Shown here: piece after piece, positions 24,698 to 35,461 of the stretch
Layout of the letters: the number at the start of each line of letters is the position of its first letter
Position numbering within the stretch: the first letter of the stretch is position 1
NCBI RefSeq assembly: GCF_007859735.1
Contig: NZ_SIHI01000022.1
Coordinates: 1-58,341 of the forward strand
Length of the DNA stretch: 58,341 nucleotides
From: Thalassoglobus neptunius
GTDB lineage: Bacteria; Planctomycetota; Planctomycetia; Planctomycetales; Planctomycetaceae
Direction: 5' to 3'
Translations under genes and position numbers: made by a program
Notes under the pieces: model-generated
What the model was told of the DNA's origin: nothing
Database searches by the model: none
The model's input: the letters and a program-made list of their open reading frames with translations, nothing else

Positions 24698-26119
24698 ATG
24701 CCCATGTTCAGACTCCTCAGCGTTCCACTCCTACTTCTCTCTCTCATTCCCAACTTGTCCGCAGAAGAAGCACCGAGAAATGTTCTTCTGATCTGCATCG
24801 ACGACCTGCGACCGGAGTTGGCAAGCTTCGGCGCGAACCACATTCACTCCCCAAACATTGATCAACTCGCCCAGCGTGGACGGGCGTTTCATCGACATTA
24901 CGTTCAGGCTCCGACATGCGGTGCTTCGCGCTACACGCTGTTGACCGGTCGGTACGGGGGAGCCAGCAACAACGCCATTTTTGATCGAGCGAAGAAACTG
25001 CTCGCGAAACCAGAGTCGATCTCCCCGAGTATGCCTGCCTGGTTCCGGGAACATGGATACACAACTGTCTCAGTCGGGAAGGTGTCACATCACCCGGGAG
25101 GTCGAGGGGGCTCGGACTGGAATGACGATAACCAACCTGAGATGCCGAACTCGTGGGATCGTCACCTTCTTCCCGCAGGTCAGTGGCAGCATCCTCGAGG
25201 ATGGATGCACGGCTTGGCCCATGGAGAGATTCGCGAAAACGCGAAAGAGATGGATGTCTTTCAGGCAGAGGAGGGCCCCGACGCAATCTATCCAGATGGT
25301 ATCACAATTGAGACGGCACTGGAGCAAATCGATGAATTGGCAGCTGACCCTAAGCCATTCTTTCTGGCAGTCGGTATCCTGCGTCCCCACCTCCCATTCG
25401 GAGCGCCGAAACAATATTTGACGCATTATTCGGATGCGACGTTCCCCGAAATTCCTCACCCTGCGCGTCCGGTCGGAAAGACAACATGGCACGGTTCGGG
25501 CGAGTTCATGAAGTATCATCGATGGGGACGAGATCCGAACTTCGACGCCGATTTTGCTCTCGCAGTTCGACGACATTATGCAGCGTGCGTCAGCTACGCA
25601 GATGCTCAAGTCGGGAAACTGCTGCAGCGACTAAAACAGGCTGGACTCACTGATAACACCGTGATTGTTCTCTGGGGAGATCACGGCTGGCATCTTGGTG
25701 AGCATGCAGTCTGGGGCAAGCACACCCTCTTCGAGGAGTCGCTGCGTTCGCCGCTCATTATCTCCTACCCGGGAATGCCTCAGCCCGGCGCATCCACAAA
25801 TGCAATCGTCGAAACAATCGATGTGTTCCCAACAGTTTGCGATCTGACGGGAATCGAAATTCTGGATGACGTCGACGGCGTCTCTCTTCGCCCATGGATC
25901 GATTCCCCGGAACTCGAAGGACATCCGGCCATTTCTTACTTCCGAAAAGCAGGGACAGTTCGAACCGACAACTACCGACTCATTGCACACTCGTCAGGCG
26001 AATTTGAGCTTTACGATGAGAACTCGGAAGCTGGCGAGACCGAGAACATTGCGGATCAACACCCGGAAATTGTTGAGAGCCTTAATCAGGTTCTGGATGA
26101 GCGACTCGGCAAGAAGTGA
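24698..26119 (+). CDS. Exported sulfatase, iduronate-2-sulfatase-like (formylglycine type)
   Basis: 473 aa. Signal peptide [19 protein letters not shown] with cleavage near LSAEE. The metal-binding start [14 protein letters not shown] is followed by the sulfatase signature [12 protein letters not shown], a C-x-A-x-R site whose Cys must be converted to formylglycine. Later metal and sulfate-site motifs are [14 protein letters not shown] and [12 protein letters not shown]. The combination '[20 protein letters not shown]' and 'GILRPHLPF' is characteristic of iduronate-2-sulfatase-like enzymes. It is related to the second sulfatase at 31.4 kb and probably desulfates algal or other sulfated polysaccharide in the envelope. 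The formylglycine-generating enzyme is not in this window. Confidence 0.94.
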   Translation: MPMFRLLSVPLLLLSLIPNLSAEEAPRNVLLICIDDLRPELASFGANHIHSPNIDQLAQRGRAFHRHYVQAPTCGASRYTLLTGRYGGASNNAIFDRAKKLLAKPESISPSMPAWFREHGYTTVSVGKVSHHPGGRGGSDWNDDNQPEMPNSWDRHLLPAGQWQHPRGWMHGLAHGEIRENAKEMDVFQAEEGPDAIYPDGITIETALEQIDELAADPKPFFLAVGILRPHLPFGAPKQYLTHYSDATFPEIPHPARPVGKTTWHGSGEFMKYHRWGRDPNFDADFALAVRRHYAACVSYADAQVGKLLQRLKQAGLTDNTVIVLWGDHGWHLGEHAVWGKHTLFEESLRSPLIISYPGMPQPGASTNAIVETIDVFPTVCDLTGIEILDDVDGVSLRPWIDSPELEGHPAISYFRKAGTVRTDNYRLIAHSSGEFELYDENSEAGETENIADQHPEIVESLNQVLDERLGKK

Positions 26120-26241
26120 ATTGAATAGGGTGCCGCTATCAATTGGAGGCATTCAGACTCTGAACACCCTTCGATGCGCACCTGACTCGACGATTCAAAA
26201 AGCGATCTCTGACATCACCTTATGAAGAGGTTTCATTGAAC

Positions 26242-27171
26242 ATGTATTCTCCCAACATCCGTCTTCTGGTCTTCTGTCTTGCCGTCATGAGTGGATGGAA
26301 TTGTCAGGCAGACGACTCTCCGCAGGTCAACGAATCAAAACGTTCGGAGAAGCAGACAACTTATCGCAACCTTGTTTACGCCACGGTGGGCGAGAGAGAC
26401 CTCACTCTCGATCTCATGCTTCCCGAGAATGTCGACTCTCCTCCGCTGCTCGTGTGGATTCACGGAGGAGGCTGGCGTGCGGGATCCAAGAAGAACCCCA
26501 AGTTCCAAAGTTTCGTTGACGATGGATACGCTGTCGCGAGCCTCAGCTACCGATTTACGGATACCGCGATTTTCCCCGCCCAGATCCATGACTGCAAAGG
26601 CGCAATCCGATGGCTTCGCGCTCATCAGGATGATTACGGCTACGACGCAAGCTGGATCGGAGTCGGAGGAAGTTCAGCGGGCGGTCACCTCGCTTTGCTC
26701 CTGGGAACCTCAGGTGATGTTGAGTCGCTTGAAGGGACCGTCGGAGGAAACGTTGATCAATCCTCACGTGTTCAAGCAGTCGTCGACTTCTTCGGTCCTT
26801 CCGACTTCGTTCTTCGTGGAAAAACTCAACCGGATCGCGCTTACACAACAAAGTCCGGCAGCTTTGCACTTTTGGGCGGACTGAAGCACGGAAAGGTCGC
26901 TCCTGAAATGGAATCCGAAGCAAGCCCAGCCACCTATGTCACTTCAGACGATCCCCCACTCCTCATCTTTCACGGTACGGCGGACAAGACCGTTCTTCTC
27001 GACCAGAGTGAACGCATTCTTGAACTCTATCAGTCGGCAGATCTCCCCGTCGAACTGATCGTTCTCGATGGGGCAGGGCACGGCGGAAAATCATTCTTCA
27101 AGGACGAACAACTCCACAAAATTGGGGAATTCTTTCTCGCTTGCCGAAGTGAATCATCCAAAGAACGTTGA
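26242..27171 (+). CDS. Exported alpha/beta hydrolase (BD-FAE-like esterase)
   Basis: About 309 aa from the ATG at 26242; a TTG at 26236 has better spacing from GAGG and is an alternative. Signal peptide with cleavage near NCQAD. The hydrolase fold shows the oxyanion motif VWIHGGGW, the nucleophile elbow [12 protein letters not shown] (Ser in GSSAG), the acid region [16 protein letters not shown] and a C-terminal catalytic His in DGAGHGG. This is the esterase/lipase family that includes bacterial feruloyl and acetyl esterases. It sits between a sulfatase and the DUF1552/DUF1592 pair, so it may remove acyl groups from the same sulfated glycan. Confidence 0.9.
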   Translation: MYSPNIRLLVFCLAVMSGWNCQADDSPQVNESKRSEKQTTYRNLVYATVGERDLTLDLMLPENVDSPPLLVWIHGGGWRAGSKKNPKFQSFVDDGYAVASLSYRFTDTAIFPAQIHDCKGAIRWLRAHQDDYGYDASWIGVGGSSAGGHLALLLGTSGDVESLEGTVGGNVDQSSRVQAVVDFFGPSDFVLRGKTQPDRAYTTKSGSFALLGGLKHGKVAPEMESEASPATYVTSDDPPLLIFHGTADKTVLLDQSERILELYQSADLPVELIVLDGAGHGGKSFFKDEQLHKIGEFFLACRSESSKER

Positions 27172-27360
27172 GGCACTCTTAAAGACGCCTGCGCTGCACT
27201 GATCAGTCCCAACGAAAAAACCTGCCCGGAGAGTATTGAGGGTTTCGCCACCTCCGAATCTGGGTCAACATTTGACATCGGAGAACGTCGATACCTTTAA
27301 GACCCACCATATTGAGAGACGTTCTTTCCCGCCCCGATCTCTACACTGTCGAGTTGCCCC

Positions 27361-28668
27361 ATGACAACCAAGTCCACTCCCTCCCTTCAGCGAAGACACT
27401 TCTTGAAGGCAGCTGGTGCGTCATTGACACTCCCGCTCCTGGAGTCTGTTCCGCGTTCGAATCAACTTGTCGCCAGTGAGCAAAATTCCGGGGACGAACT
27501 TCGCGTCTCATCCACCGCGCCCGCTAAGAACCTCGTTTGCGTCGGTTCAAATCTCGGACTCTACCGCCCCGCGATTTACCCGGAACAAACAGGGCGTGAT
27601 TATGAAATGACTCCGTTGCTGGAAGAGTTGGCTGCACACCGCAACGATTTCACCCTGTTCTCCGGACTGGATCATCGGGCAGGCAATGGTCATAAAAACT
27701 GGGACAACTACCTGTGCGGGAAAAACGTCGGCGACATGACTCTCGACCAGGTTGTCGCAGAGCAAGTTGGAAGATCGACGCGATTTGAATCGATTCAGCT
27801 CTGTGCCGGAGACATCCCACAACAGCGAATGGTCTACACACGGACAGGCGTTCCGTTGCCGATGATCAACCGGCCAAGTGTGATCTATTCGAAATTGTTT
27901 TCGACAGAAGACGACCGGGCCCGCTCAGAATATCTTCTTCGTTCCGGGCGAAGTTCACTCGATCTCGTTCGTGAAGAAGCGAAGCGATTAAAACAAACCG
28001 TCAGCCAAACCGATCAGACCAAGCTGGATGAGTACTTCACGTCGCTCCGGGAACTGGAACTCAGAATGGGCCGTCAACTCGATCATTTGGCGAGTGGCAC
28101 AATCGAAGTCGACTACGAATTGCCTCCTTATGATCCCGTTGCCCCGACATTGATGCTGGAGTGTGAGCAGATCATGTTCGATCTGATGGCTCTCGCTCTT
28201 CAAACAAACTCAACTCGAGTGCTCACACTGTTCATCGCCGGTCTGGGACAGGTCTTTACCCTCGACGGATCAACACTTCGCGCGGGTTATCACGCGTTGT
28301 CACATCACGGAAACGATCCTGATCTGGTTCGTGACCTGATCCGCGTTGAGAGAGAACACATGAAGTGTCTCAGCCGATTCATTTCCCAATTGAAGGAGAA
28401 AACGGATCAGGAAGGACGACCACTTCTCGACTCGACAATTGTGATGTTCGGAACGGGAATGGGCGATTCCAGTCGACATTCGAATCGCGACCTGCCGACG
28501 ATCATCGCTGGCGGAGGATTTCGACATGGGCAACACGTTTCTGTTGATCCAAGTGACGAAAAATCCCCGCTCCTTGGCGAACTCTATGTGACTCTCCTCA
28601 ATCAACTCGGAATCGAAACAGGGACGTTTTCGAATGCGTCGGGAGAATTTCGAGAATGGACGACATGA
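27361..28668 (+). CDS. DUF1552 domain protein, Tat-exported
   Basis: 435 aa. A twin-arginine signal is present (QRRHFLKAAGASLTLPLLE). The remainder is DUF1552: NLVCVGSNLGLYRPAIYP, then TLFSGLDHRAGNGHKN, LCAGDIPQQRMVYTRTG, and a late FGTGMGDSSRHSNRDLP. The fold is related to alkaline-phosphatase-superfamily DUF1501 proteins. DUF1552 genes are usually paired with DUF1592 haem proteins in planctomycetes; the biochemical function is not established. It overlaps the next gene by four bases (ATGA at 28665), so the two are coupled. Confidence 0.92.
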   Translation: MTTKSTPSLQRRHFLKAAGASLTLPLLESVPRSNQLVASEQNSGDELRVSSTAPAKNLVCVGSNLGLYRPAIYPEQTGRDYEMTPLLEELAAHRNDFTLFSGLDHRAGNGHKNWDNYLCGKNVGDMTLDQVVAEQVGRSTRFESIQLCAGDIPQQRMVYTRTGVPLPMINRPSVIYSKLFSTEDDRARSEYLLRSGRSSLDLVREEAKRLKQTVSQTDQTKLDEYFTSLRELELRMGRQLDHLASGTIEVDYELPPYDPVAPTLMLECEQIMFDLMALALQTNSTRVLTLFIAGLGQVFTLDGSTLRAGYHALSHHGNDPDLVRDLIRVEREHMKCLSRFISQLKEKTDQEGRPLLDSTIVMFGTGMGDSSRHSNRDLPTIIAGGGFRHGQHVSVDPSDEKSPLLGELYVTLLNQLGIETGTFSNASGEFREWTT

Positions 28669-31262
28669 AGAACTGGTCCCAGCAACAACGATCACTACTC
28701 ACGTTTTTCTGGTCATTCTTCGTTCTCGGCATTTCGGTCACCAGCGCTGCTGAAGACATTCCGCAGCCTGTTCAGGTCGTGCTTCAAACGTATTGCACCG
28801 ATTGCCACAGCGAGGATTATGCAGAAGGAAACCTTCGGCTTGACGGTAACAACGTTGACTGGTCAGTCCCCGACTCTTTAGTCGAGTGGGAGAAAGTCCT
28901 GACGATGGTCTCCAAGCGTATCATGCCACCTCCCGAAGGCACCGCGCTCACTCCCCAGGATCGAGAGTTGCTGCTGAGTTGGCTTGATCAAAAGTTGAGT
29001 CAGAACAGCCCCGTTGGAGGAACTCCGCTTCGTCGATTGAACCGGCGCGAATATCGCAATTCGATCGCCTCTCTCTTCGATCTCGAAGACTTCGAACTTC
29101 CTAACAGCTTTCCTCGGGACAACATTCAACACGGTTTTGACAATCAGGGCGACGCGCTGGTCATTTCGCCTTCTCATTTTGAAGCCTTCGCCGAAACAGC
29201 AGCAGTGGTCGCCTACGCGTTCTTTGCACCTCCCCGTCCCATCGTTCCTTCCAGGCAATACGAAGTCGCAGCAGGCGATCTCACGATCAGCTACTCCTCG
29301 GCATGTTATATCGATGGAGCAATGCGACTGGCGTCTTCCGGAAAGAACACTCGCCGCCATGCGACATGGCCGTCACGTTTCGTCGCTCCGCAGCGAGGTA
29401 CCTACCGAGTTCAAGTGACTGCTTCGTCGACTGAAGGGTGTGAGAAAACCCCGATCTTGCGAATCGAAGCGATGCGAGATTTTCGAGATACGCTTAAAGA
29501 GTTCCATGAATTCGAACTTGGACATTCAGAACGGAGTACGGTCGAATTCGACATTCAACTCGACCGAGGAGAATCGTTGTTCTTCCGTTACCCAAACGGA
29601 CCCCTCAACTACGACGACAAGAACATTTACCAGAAGTTCCTCGCGGACCTCTTTCAAGAAGACCGACAACTCGCCGCAGCATGGGCGGAGGTCGGCACCC
29701 CAGCTCGAGGCGGGAGCGGTTGGCAACGCGTTCGGGAGGTTCTTGAATCAGCAGAAATGAGCGGGGAACCCCTCACGATTGAAGATGCTGAGGTGGAAAA
29801 AGTCATCCAGAAAATGGCTCGCAACGCGGTCGGTTCAGGGGAGACCCTCGTCTACCGGTTCTTTGAACAAGGTCCTTATGTCGCCATTCATCATGTCAGC
29901 ATCACCGGGGCACTCAACCCGCAAACTGACCGTGAGGATGAACAGAGAGAACGACGCCGCATGAAGCTGATGGGCGAATTCGACGGACAAACGGATCGTC
30001 AGTCGTTGGAGGCATTCTTTACGAGTTTCCTTCGAAAAGCCTTTCGTCGTCCCGTTTCTCCGGCAGAAGCGCAGGAGTTCGTCGAGATCACTCTCAATGA
30101 ACATGCTCGCTCAGGTTCACTTCGAAACGGATTACACCTCGCAGTTCGCATGGCGCTCATTTCTCCGTCATTCCTGTATCGCAGCATCGGAACAGGAGAA
30201 CTCGACGACTACGAACTGGCAAGCCGATTGTCCTATTTCCTCACTGCCGGTCCTCCCGATGAGCAGTTGATGAAGAAGGCAGAAACGCACGTTCTTCGAC
30301 AACGCGAAGTCTTGCTTTCGGAAGCGGAACGTTTGATCGACCGTCGTTTCGCTTCGGACTTTCCGAAACAATGGCTCGGCCTCTCTGCCATCGAGAGTCT
30401 GATGCCTGACAACCGATTGATTCGCAACTTCACGAAGCAACATCGCGGCGCGATGATGGAAGAGGTCACGGAAACGTTCTGGTGGGTTCTTGACAACAAT
30501 CTGCCTGTGAAGGACTTAATCGCTCCCGACTTTGTTTTCACCAGCGAACTGGTCGCAAAAGAGATCTATCAACTGGACGAGTTTGCAGACGTTGCGTCAA
30601 AGAAATCGAAGAAGAACGAGAGCACATTAACGCGCGTGACCGTCCCTCGATTATCCAATAAAGGCGGATTGCTCTGCATGCCAGCGGTGATGATGGCGAC
30701 TGCAAACGGAGTCGATACACAACCGGTTCTGCGCGGAGTCTGGGTCCTTGAGAACATACTCGGTTCGCCTCCTCCCGATCCTCCCAACGCCGTTCCGGCA
30801 CTGACGCCAGACACTCGCGGTGCAAACTCGCCGAAGGAACGCCTCGCAGCACATATGCAGGAAGCAAGTTGCGCGAGTTGCCACCGTGAAATTGATCCAC
30901 TCGGCTTTGTATTGGAAAATTTCGATCCCGTAGGACGATGGAGAACCTCCTATCCGGTCTACACCGAAACGGGAGGCAAGGTTCGGACAACAAACGGCCT
31001 GGAAGTCGACGCAAGCGGAACGCTTCCGGACGGATCTCCGCTCTCAAATGTGTCCGACCTGAAAGAATGGCTCATCGAAAATCCGAAACCGTTCACGCAA
31101 TGTTTGTCTGAGAAACTGCTGACCTACGCAACAGGCCGCTCACTGAGCTATCGAGAAAGAACGCTGGTCGGAGAGATCATCGATCAACAGGAAGGGGAAG
31201 ACGTTCGCCTGAAGACGTTGTTGCTCGAACTGATTGACTCCCCGATCTTTCGAACCAAATAA
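28665..31262 (+). CDS. DUF1592-type planctomycete cytochrome-like protein
   Basis: 865 aa. The ATG at 28665 overlaps the preceding stop as ATGA; an ATG three codons earlier is possible. A signal peptide is followed by a PSCyt-type N-terminal haem site YCTDCHS (C44, C47, H48) and then the DUF1587/DUF1595/DUF1592/DUF1588/DUF1585 domain series: LRRLNRREYRNSIASLFD, FLRKAFRRPVSPAEA, DDYELASRLSYFLTAGPP, a second haem-type site ASCASCHREIDPLGF near residue 735, and the C-terminal LLTYATGRSLSYRE. It is exported and probably a redox partner of the DUF1552 protein. This pairing is a planctomycete speciality of unknown substrate. Confidence 0.92.
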   Translation: MKNWSQQQRSLLTFFWSFFVLGISVTSAAEDIPQPVQVVLQTYCTDCHSEDYAEGNLRLDGNNVDWSVPDSLVEWEKVLTMVSKRIMPPPEGTALTPQDRELLLSWLDQKLSQNSPVGGTPLRRLNRREYRNSIASLFDLEDFELPNSFPRDNIQHGFDNQGDALVISPSHFEAFAETAAVVAYAFFAPPRPIVPSRQYEVAAGDLTISYSSACYIDGAMRLASSGKNTRRHATWPSRFVAPQRGTYRVQVTASSTEGCEKTPILRIEAMRDFRDTLKEFHEFELGHSERSTVEFDIQLDRGESLFFRYPNGPLNYDDKNIYQKFLADLFQEDRQLAAAWAEVGTPARGGSGWQRVREVLESAEMSGEPLTIEDAEVEKVIQKMARNAVGSGETLVYRFFEQGPYVAIHHVSITGALNPQTDREDEQRERRRMKLMGEFDGQTDRQSLEAFFTSFLRKAFRRPVSPAEAQEFVEITLNEHARSGSLRNGLHLAVRMALISPSFLYRSIGTGELDDYELASRLSYFLTAGPPDEQLMKKAETHVLRQREVLLSEAERLIDRRFASDFPKQWLGLSAIESLMPDNRLIRNFTKQHRGAMMEEVTETFWWVLDNNLPVKDLIAPDFVFTSELVAKEIYQLDEFADVASKKSKKNESTLTRVTVPRLSNKGGLLCMPAVMMATANGVDTQPVLRGVWVLENILGSPPPDPPNAVPALTPDTRGANSPKERLAAHMQEASCASCHREIDPLGFVLENFDPVGRWRTSYPVYTETGGKVRTTNGLEVDASGTLPDGSPLSNVSDLKEWLIENPKPFTQCLSEKLLTYATGRSLSYRERTLVGEIIDQQEGEDVRLKTLLLELIDSPIFRTK

Positions 31263-31355
31263 CTTCGCGCGTTTCACTCGCAGAGCAAAACTCCATAGCG
31301 ATCGCTTGCCCAAAATCTTCAAACTGTCCGTCGTGTCGATCAGTAGGATCTCCAT

Positions 31356-32855
31356 ATGACAATGACCAGTAATGCTCGCACGTTGATGCTGGGAATCACA
31401 TTCCTCTGTATCGTTGGCAGTCTCCGCTCTGAAACAGATGCGGCGGATCGTCCCAATGTTTTGATGATCGCCGTGGACGATTTGCGTCCGGAACTGGCGT
31501 GCTACGGGGCGAATCACATTCATTCCCCGAACATTGACCGGCTCGCGGAGTCAGGTGTTAGATTCGATCGAGCATATTGTCAAATCGCCGTTTGCGGAGC
31601 ATCGCGAGCCAGTCTTCTCAGTGGATGTCGTCCGGAAACGACGCAGTGCTGGGACTACAAGACTCCACTTCGCGCCAAGATGCCCGATGTGTTGACCCTC
31701 CCGCAGCACTTCCGTAACAATAGATACGAAACCACATTTCTCGGAAAAGTGTATCACTCTCGAACAGATGACCCGCAAGGTTGGAGCCTCTCCGCTGATC
31801 GCATTGCACCTGCCGATCGCACCAAAGGCAAAGGATATGTGCTGCCGAGAGTCCCGCTGCCAAATCAGCGACCCGCAAACTCCAACCGGAAATCAGGTCC
31901 TGCGTTTGAGAACGGAGGAGACGTTCCCGATGACGCATACGCCGACGGACACACAGCTGACCGAGCTGTCAAAGTGATGCAGCATCTTGCGGAGCAGGAC
32001 AAACCGTTCTTCTTCGCGGTCGGATTCTTGAAACCTCATCTCCCATTCAATGCCCCGGCGAAATATTGGGAATTATACGATCGTGCATCCATTCAGATCC
32101 CTTCTCGAGAAGACGTCATCGATGGTGTTCAATATGCGAGATCGGGCTGGGGAGAGCTCAAAAACTATCCGGGAATCCCGAACGATGTGCCGTATCTCGA
32201 TGACGAATTGACCGCTGAACTAATTCACGGCTACTACGCTGCAGTCAGCTACACCGATGCACAAGTTGGTAAACTGATTGACGAACTCGAACGTCTCAAC
32301 CTCCGGGACAGCACAATCGTCGTGCTGTGGGGTGATCATGGATGGTATGTCGGCGACTTTGGAGACTGGTGCAAACACACAAACTACGAAATCGCAACAC
32401 GAGTTCCTCTGATCGTCTCCGCACCCGGAATTCCGGAAAAGCAGAAGTCGAACGCGCTCGTCGAGTTCGTTGACATTTTCCCGACGCTGAGTGAGTTGGC
32501 CAATCTGGACATTCCCGAACACTGTCAGGGTCAAAGTTTCGTCCCGGTCCTGAAAGAACCTCACCGAGAGTGGAAGCAGGCTGCACTCAGCCAGTATCGA
32601 AAATCTAAACCTCCCAGAATCCCGATGCTCGGCACCAGTATTCGGACCGAACGGTTCCGTTACACAGATTGGAGAAATCGAACCACGGGTGAGCTCGATG
32701 CGATTGAACTGATTGACTTCAAGACTAATCCCGGAGCAACTCGAAATGTCGCTGCCGATCCATCGTATGCAATATTTCTTCCACACCTGGCCGAGTTGTG
32801 TGCGAAATCCGCAACAGGAGTCCGTGTCGAAACTGGCACGACTGCGAATCCGTAA
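31356..32855 (+). CDS. Exported sulfatase, iduronate-2-sulfatase-like (second copy)
   Basis: 499 aa, signal peptide with cleavage near TDAAD. The core is [34 protein letters not shown], then the formylglycine site CGASRASLLSGCRPET. Further motifs are FFFAVGFLKPHLPF and LWGDHGWYVGD. It is clearly paralogous to the sulfatase at 24.7 kb but distinct enough to have a different linkage preference. It lies about 90 bases after the DUF1592 gene on the same strand. The substrate is not predictable beyond a sulfated uronic-acid-containing or similar glycan. Confidence 0.94.
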   Translation: MTMTSNARTLMLGITFLCIVGSLRSETDAADRPNVLMIAVDDLRPELACYGANHIHSPNIDRLAESGVRFDRAYCQIAVCGASRASLLSGCRPETTQCWDYKTPLRAKMPDVLTLPQHFRNNRYETTFLGKVYHSRTDDPQGWSLSADRIAPADRTKGKGYVLPRVPLPNQRPANSNRKSGPAFENGGDVPDDAYADGHTADRAVKVMQHLAEQDKPFFFAVGFLKPHLPFNAPAKYWELYDRASIQIPSREDVIDGVQYARSGWGELKNYPGIPNDVPYLDDELTAELIHGYYAAVSYTDAQVGKLIDELERLNLRDSTIVVLWGDHGWYVGDFGDWCKHTNYEIATRVPLIVSAPGIPEKQKSNALVEFVDIFPTLSELANLDIPEHCQGQSFVPVLKEPHREWKQAALSQYRKSKPPRIPMLGTSIRTERFRYTDWRNRTTGELDAIELIDFKTNPGATRNVAADPSYAIFLPHLAELCAKSATGVRVETGTTANP

Positions 32856-32950
32856 ACCAGCTTCTCCTCAGCTCGAAGATGTCGCGCGGGCCAATTCAGC
32901 GGTCACCAATGCTGATCAGTTCAAGCGAGCGCACCCAAACCTGCGTGTCC

Positions 32951-33814
32951 CTAAAACTGCCAGCCGAACCCGATATTTGAGAAGAAGTCAGCCGACTGTC
33001 GATTTAGTCCCCATCCGACACGAATCCCGACTTCGAGATTCTCGGTGACAAGGCAGTGAATGCCCGGACTTGCAAAGTGACGGACAGTCTCTTGCTCCTG
33101 ACCATCCGAGAAGACTCCGAAGTACTCGGCGTGAACGTTCCAACGTTCAGCGAATGGGATCTTGAGAACAGTCGATGGAGCCCATTGATTGAAGTGATCT
33201 CCCTCCGCCGATCCGTAACCGTAGCGAATTGACGAATCCCAGAGCCAATCGTTCGCAAGCCGCCATCCAATCACGTAAGTGGAAACAAAGCTCGTAGCTG
33301 TCTCCGGACCAGACATTGGCGTTGAAGCCTGAAGGATGAATGCACTTTCCGGAATCCACTCATCTTGTTGGGTGAGGGCCGCTTTCAGACCGTAGCTGAT
33401 GGACGATTCACGTTCGATTTCACCAGCATCTTCTTCCTCGAAATCCAAGTCAGAATTCGATCCCCCCGTCACAGAACTGCCAGCCCCGCCCACTTCATAA
33501 TTGACGACGAAGCGTGCTTCGAGCCAGTCGCTCACACCGTGACGCACCAGAAGTTCCGGGAAGCTGTTCGTGTCAGACACGATTGGATTGTCGACAAACG
33601 ACCAGGCCGACTCAATCATCGTCATTTGCCCGGGAACAGTTGTCGTCGCTGGCGTGAACGAATCACGATCTGTTTCCATTTCCCGTTCGCTCTCGCCGCC
33701 GCTTCCGAAGATTGCCGATCGAGACCAGAAATCTTCACCCGCATGCAGGTTCGAGGACGAGGCAAGGACGATCAGCAGAAGAAGTTTCCATTGAGTGGAT
33801 TGATTCATCGACAT
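32951..33814 (-). CDS. Outer-membrane beta-barrel protein, 'MetA-pathway of phenol degradation' transporter-like
   Basis: 287 aa. The ATG at 33814 is chosen for the AAGGA six bases upstream. Signal peptide with cleavage near LHAGED. The mature protein alternates hydrophobic and polar residues in short strands (DWLEARFVVNYEV, ESSISYGLKAALTQ, VSTYVIGWRLANDWLWDSSIRYGYG, ENLEVGIRVGWGLN) and ends in Phe (NIGFGWQF), as outer-membrane barrels do. The 'DRDSFTPATTTVPGQMTMIESAW' opening matches the PF13557-type family, whose members are annotated as transporters but are mostly uncharacterised. Convergent with the sulfatase gene. Confidence 0.75.
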   Translation of the reverse strand: MSMNQSTQWKLLLLIVLASSSNLHAGEDFWSRSAIFGSGGESEREMETDRDSFTPATTTVPGQMTMIESAWSFVDNPIVSDTNSFPELLVRHGVSDWLEARFVVNYEVGGAGSSVTGGSNSDLDFEEEDAGEIERESSISYGLKAALTQQDEWIPESAFILQASTPMSGPETATSFVSTYVIGWRLANDWLWDSSIRYGYGSAEGDHFNQWAPSTVLKIPFAERWNVHAEYFGVFSDGQEQETVRHFASPGIHCLVTENLEVGIRVGWGLNRQSADFFSNIGFGWQF

Positions 33815-34149
33815 CGCGTCCTTGTGGAAATCTCAGCCAGAGACAGAGGTCGCGGGAAACCCCGTCAAGAGTAATAACGTGCGCTATCTCTACAATCGAA
33901 CGTGCGGTTCTTTTCACATTGATCGGATCCGAACGGTCCAAACTCCACGGGAAGACCGGGCAGCCGGAACTCGCTCGACACTATTTCGGAGGATGCCGGT
34001 TGTAGCGATCACGAGGATCTTGTGCCCTCGCGTGCAGAGCGAACGTGCCCTCAGATTACACGTCGCATTTCAGCAAGACTGAACATTTATTTGACTCAAT
34101 GCGACAGCCATCGCGGTCAATGAACTCGATTTCAGTCCCGATCCTCAGA
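33815..34149. other. Gene-free stretch, promoter side of the barrel protein gene
   Basis: 335 bases between the start of the minus-strand barrel gene and the end of the ZIP transporter gene. Overlapping short frames here are not credible. I saw no clear promoter, hairpin or repeat, although the barrel gene's promoter should lie in it. Confidence 0.5.
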
Positions 34150-35226
34150 CTAGTGAATGTGAGCCGGCTCAAGAAAACGGATAAGCCACGCCACCAGAAT
34201 GCCAAACAGCAGAGCTGCTGAGAGAGTTCGACGGTGGTGCGAATGGAATTCCATTTCTGGAAGAAGATCGCTGAGCGAAATGCACAGGAACACTCCTGCG
34301 GAAAACGCGAGCGTTGTTCCAATCACCGTGGTCGACTCCGCAGCGAAAGAAGAAATCCCAAACAGGAAAACAACCGCTCCGATCGGACACAGGAGAGAAT
34401 AGGCAATATTGACAATCAACTGAGACCGATTCGACCATCCGCCAGCAACCATGAGCGTCGTAATCGAGACCGCATCCAACGGTTTATGGAGAGCGATCGC
34501 AGCGAACGTCCCCAACCCGAAAAGCCCGATCGCCGACGAATGCCCCGCCTCCGCCTGAACGCTTGCGCCCAACGCAATCCCATCGATGATCGTATGAATC
34601 GCAAGTCCAATAAAGACCCCAACCCAACTCATTTCGTGAACACTCTGAGAATGATGAGTGTGGCCGCAGTCCGAATGATCGTGCTCGTGCGTTCCGCTTT
34701 CCGCTGCTTTGGCGATCTCATTGGGATCTGCGTTCTCCGGGAACTCATGCTGATGGAAGTGGAACGCACGCAGCAGAAAGAACATCGTCACAACACCGGC
34801 CATGAGCGACAGCGCCACGGTTTCGACTCCCTGACTTCCCATGTAATAGAGCGAATGGGGAAGCAGGTGGAAAATCGCCGTGCCCAACATGAGCCCGCCC
34901 ACTAGACTGATCACGTGCTGCATCCGCGTGTGAGTTAAAGAAATACGTCCGGGGAGAATTCCGCCGGACAATGAAGAACAAGCGATCAGCAAGCTGTAAA
35001 CGACGATCAACCACCAGACTTTGGTTGGAATCGGGTCACTTCCTTCTGCGGGAGAATGGTCATGCCCGTGATCGTGCCCATCTTCGTTTTCATGGACGTG
35101 TGCGTGGTCATGATCGTGAGAATCGACCGACTGGGCGAATGTCGGCGTCGCTCCGATGGCGACAAGGAGAACGATCCACGTCGGCAAAATGACCGAGGAA
35201 AACCTGTTAAGTCGACATAAGTCCAT
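34150..35226 (-). CDS. ZIP family divalent metal transporter
   Basis: 358 aa. A signal-like first helix is followed by a histidine-rich segment (HDHDHAHVHENEDGHDHGHD) and a second His-rich cytoplasmic-type loop (HEHDHSDCGHTHH), both expected to bind zinc. Eight membrane helices are visible, with the metal-site motifs of TM4 (HTIIDGIALGAS) and TM5 (LHKPLDAVSI). This is the ZIP architecture; the direction is normally into the cytosol and the most likely substrate is zinc. No Fur/Zur-type site was recognised upstream. Confidence 0.93.
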   Translation of the reverse strand: MDLCRLNRFSSVILPTWIVLLVAIGATPTFAQSVDSHDHDHAHVHENEDGHDHGHDHSPAEGSDPIPTKVWWLIVVYSLLIACSSLSGGILPGRISLTHTRMQHVISLVGGLMLGTAIFHLLPHSLYYMGSQGVETVALSLMAGVVTMFFLLRAFHFHQHEFPENADPNEIAKAAESGTHEHDHSDCGHTHHSQSVHEMSWVGVFIGLAIHTIIDGIALGASVQAEAGHSSAIGLFGLGTFAAIALHKPLDAVSITTLMVAGGWSNRSQLIVNIAYSLLCPIGAVVFLFGISSFAAESTTVIGTTLAFSAGVFLCISLSDLLPEMEFHSHHRRTLSAALLFGILVAWLIRFLEPAHIH

Positions 35227-35461
35227 CTTCGCCGCCTGTTATCAAAATTCAAACGCAAGAACGACTCTCTTAGGACTGATTCGATGCGGATGCAAGCGAC
35301 TGCGTCTTGAATCGCACAAGAACTGCAAAAAGTATCAAGTTTCAGAAACAATCGCGGAAGCATTTCGAATCGCTGCGGCGCCGTGACTTCGGGGTAGAAA
35401 GACCGGCTTTACCTTTTGCAAACCAGCTGAAGCCATTTGAACGGCACCTGTTCAATTTCAG

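Noticed and set aside
34234-34905. A 223-aa open frame antisense to the ZIP transporter gene
   Set aside because: Arg/Asn/Glu-rich low-complexity translation that mirrors the His-rich hydrophobic ZIP sequence; no protein-like features.
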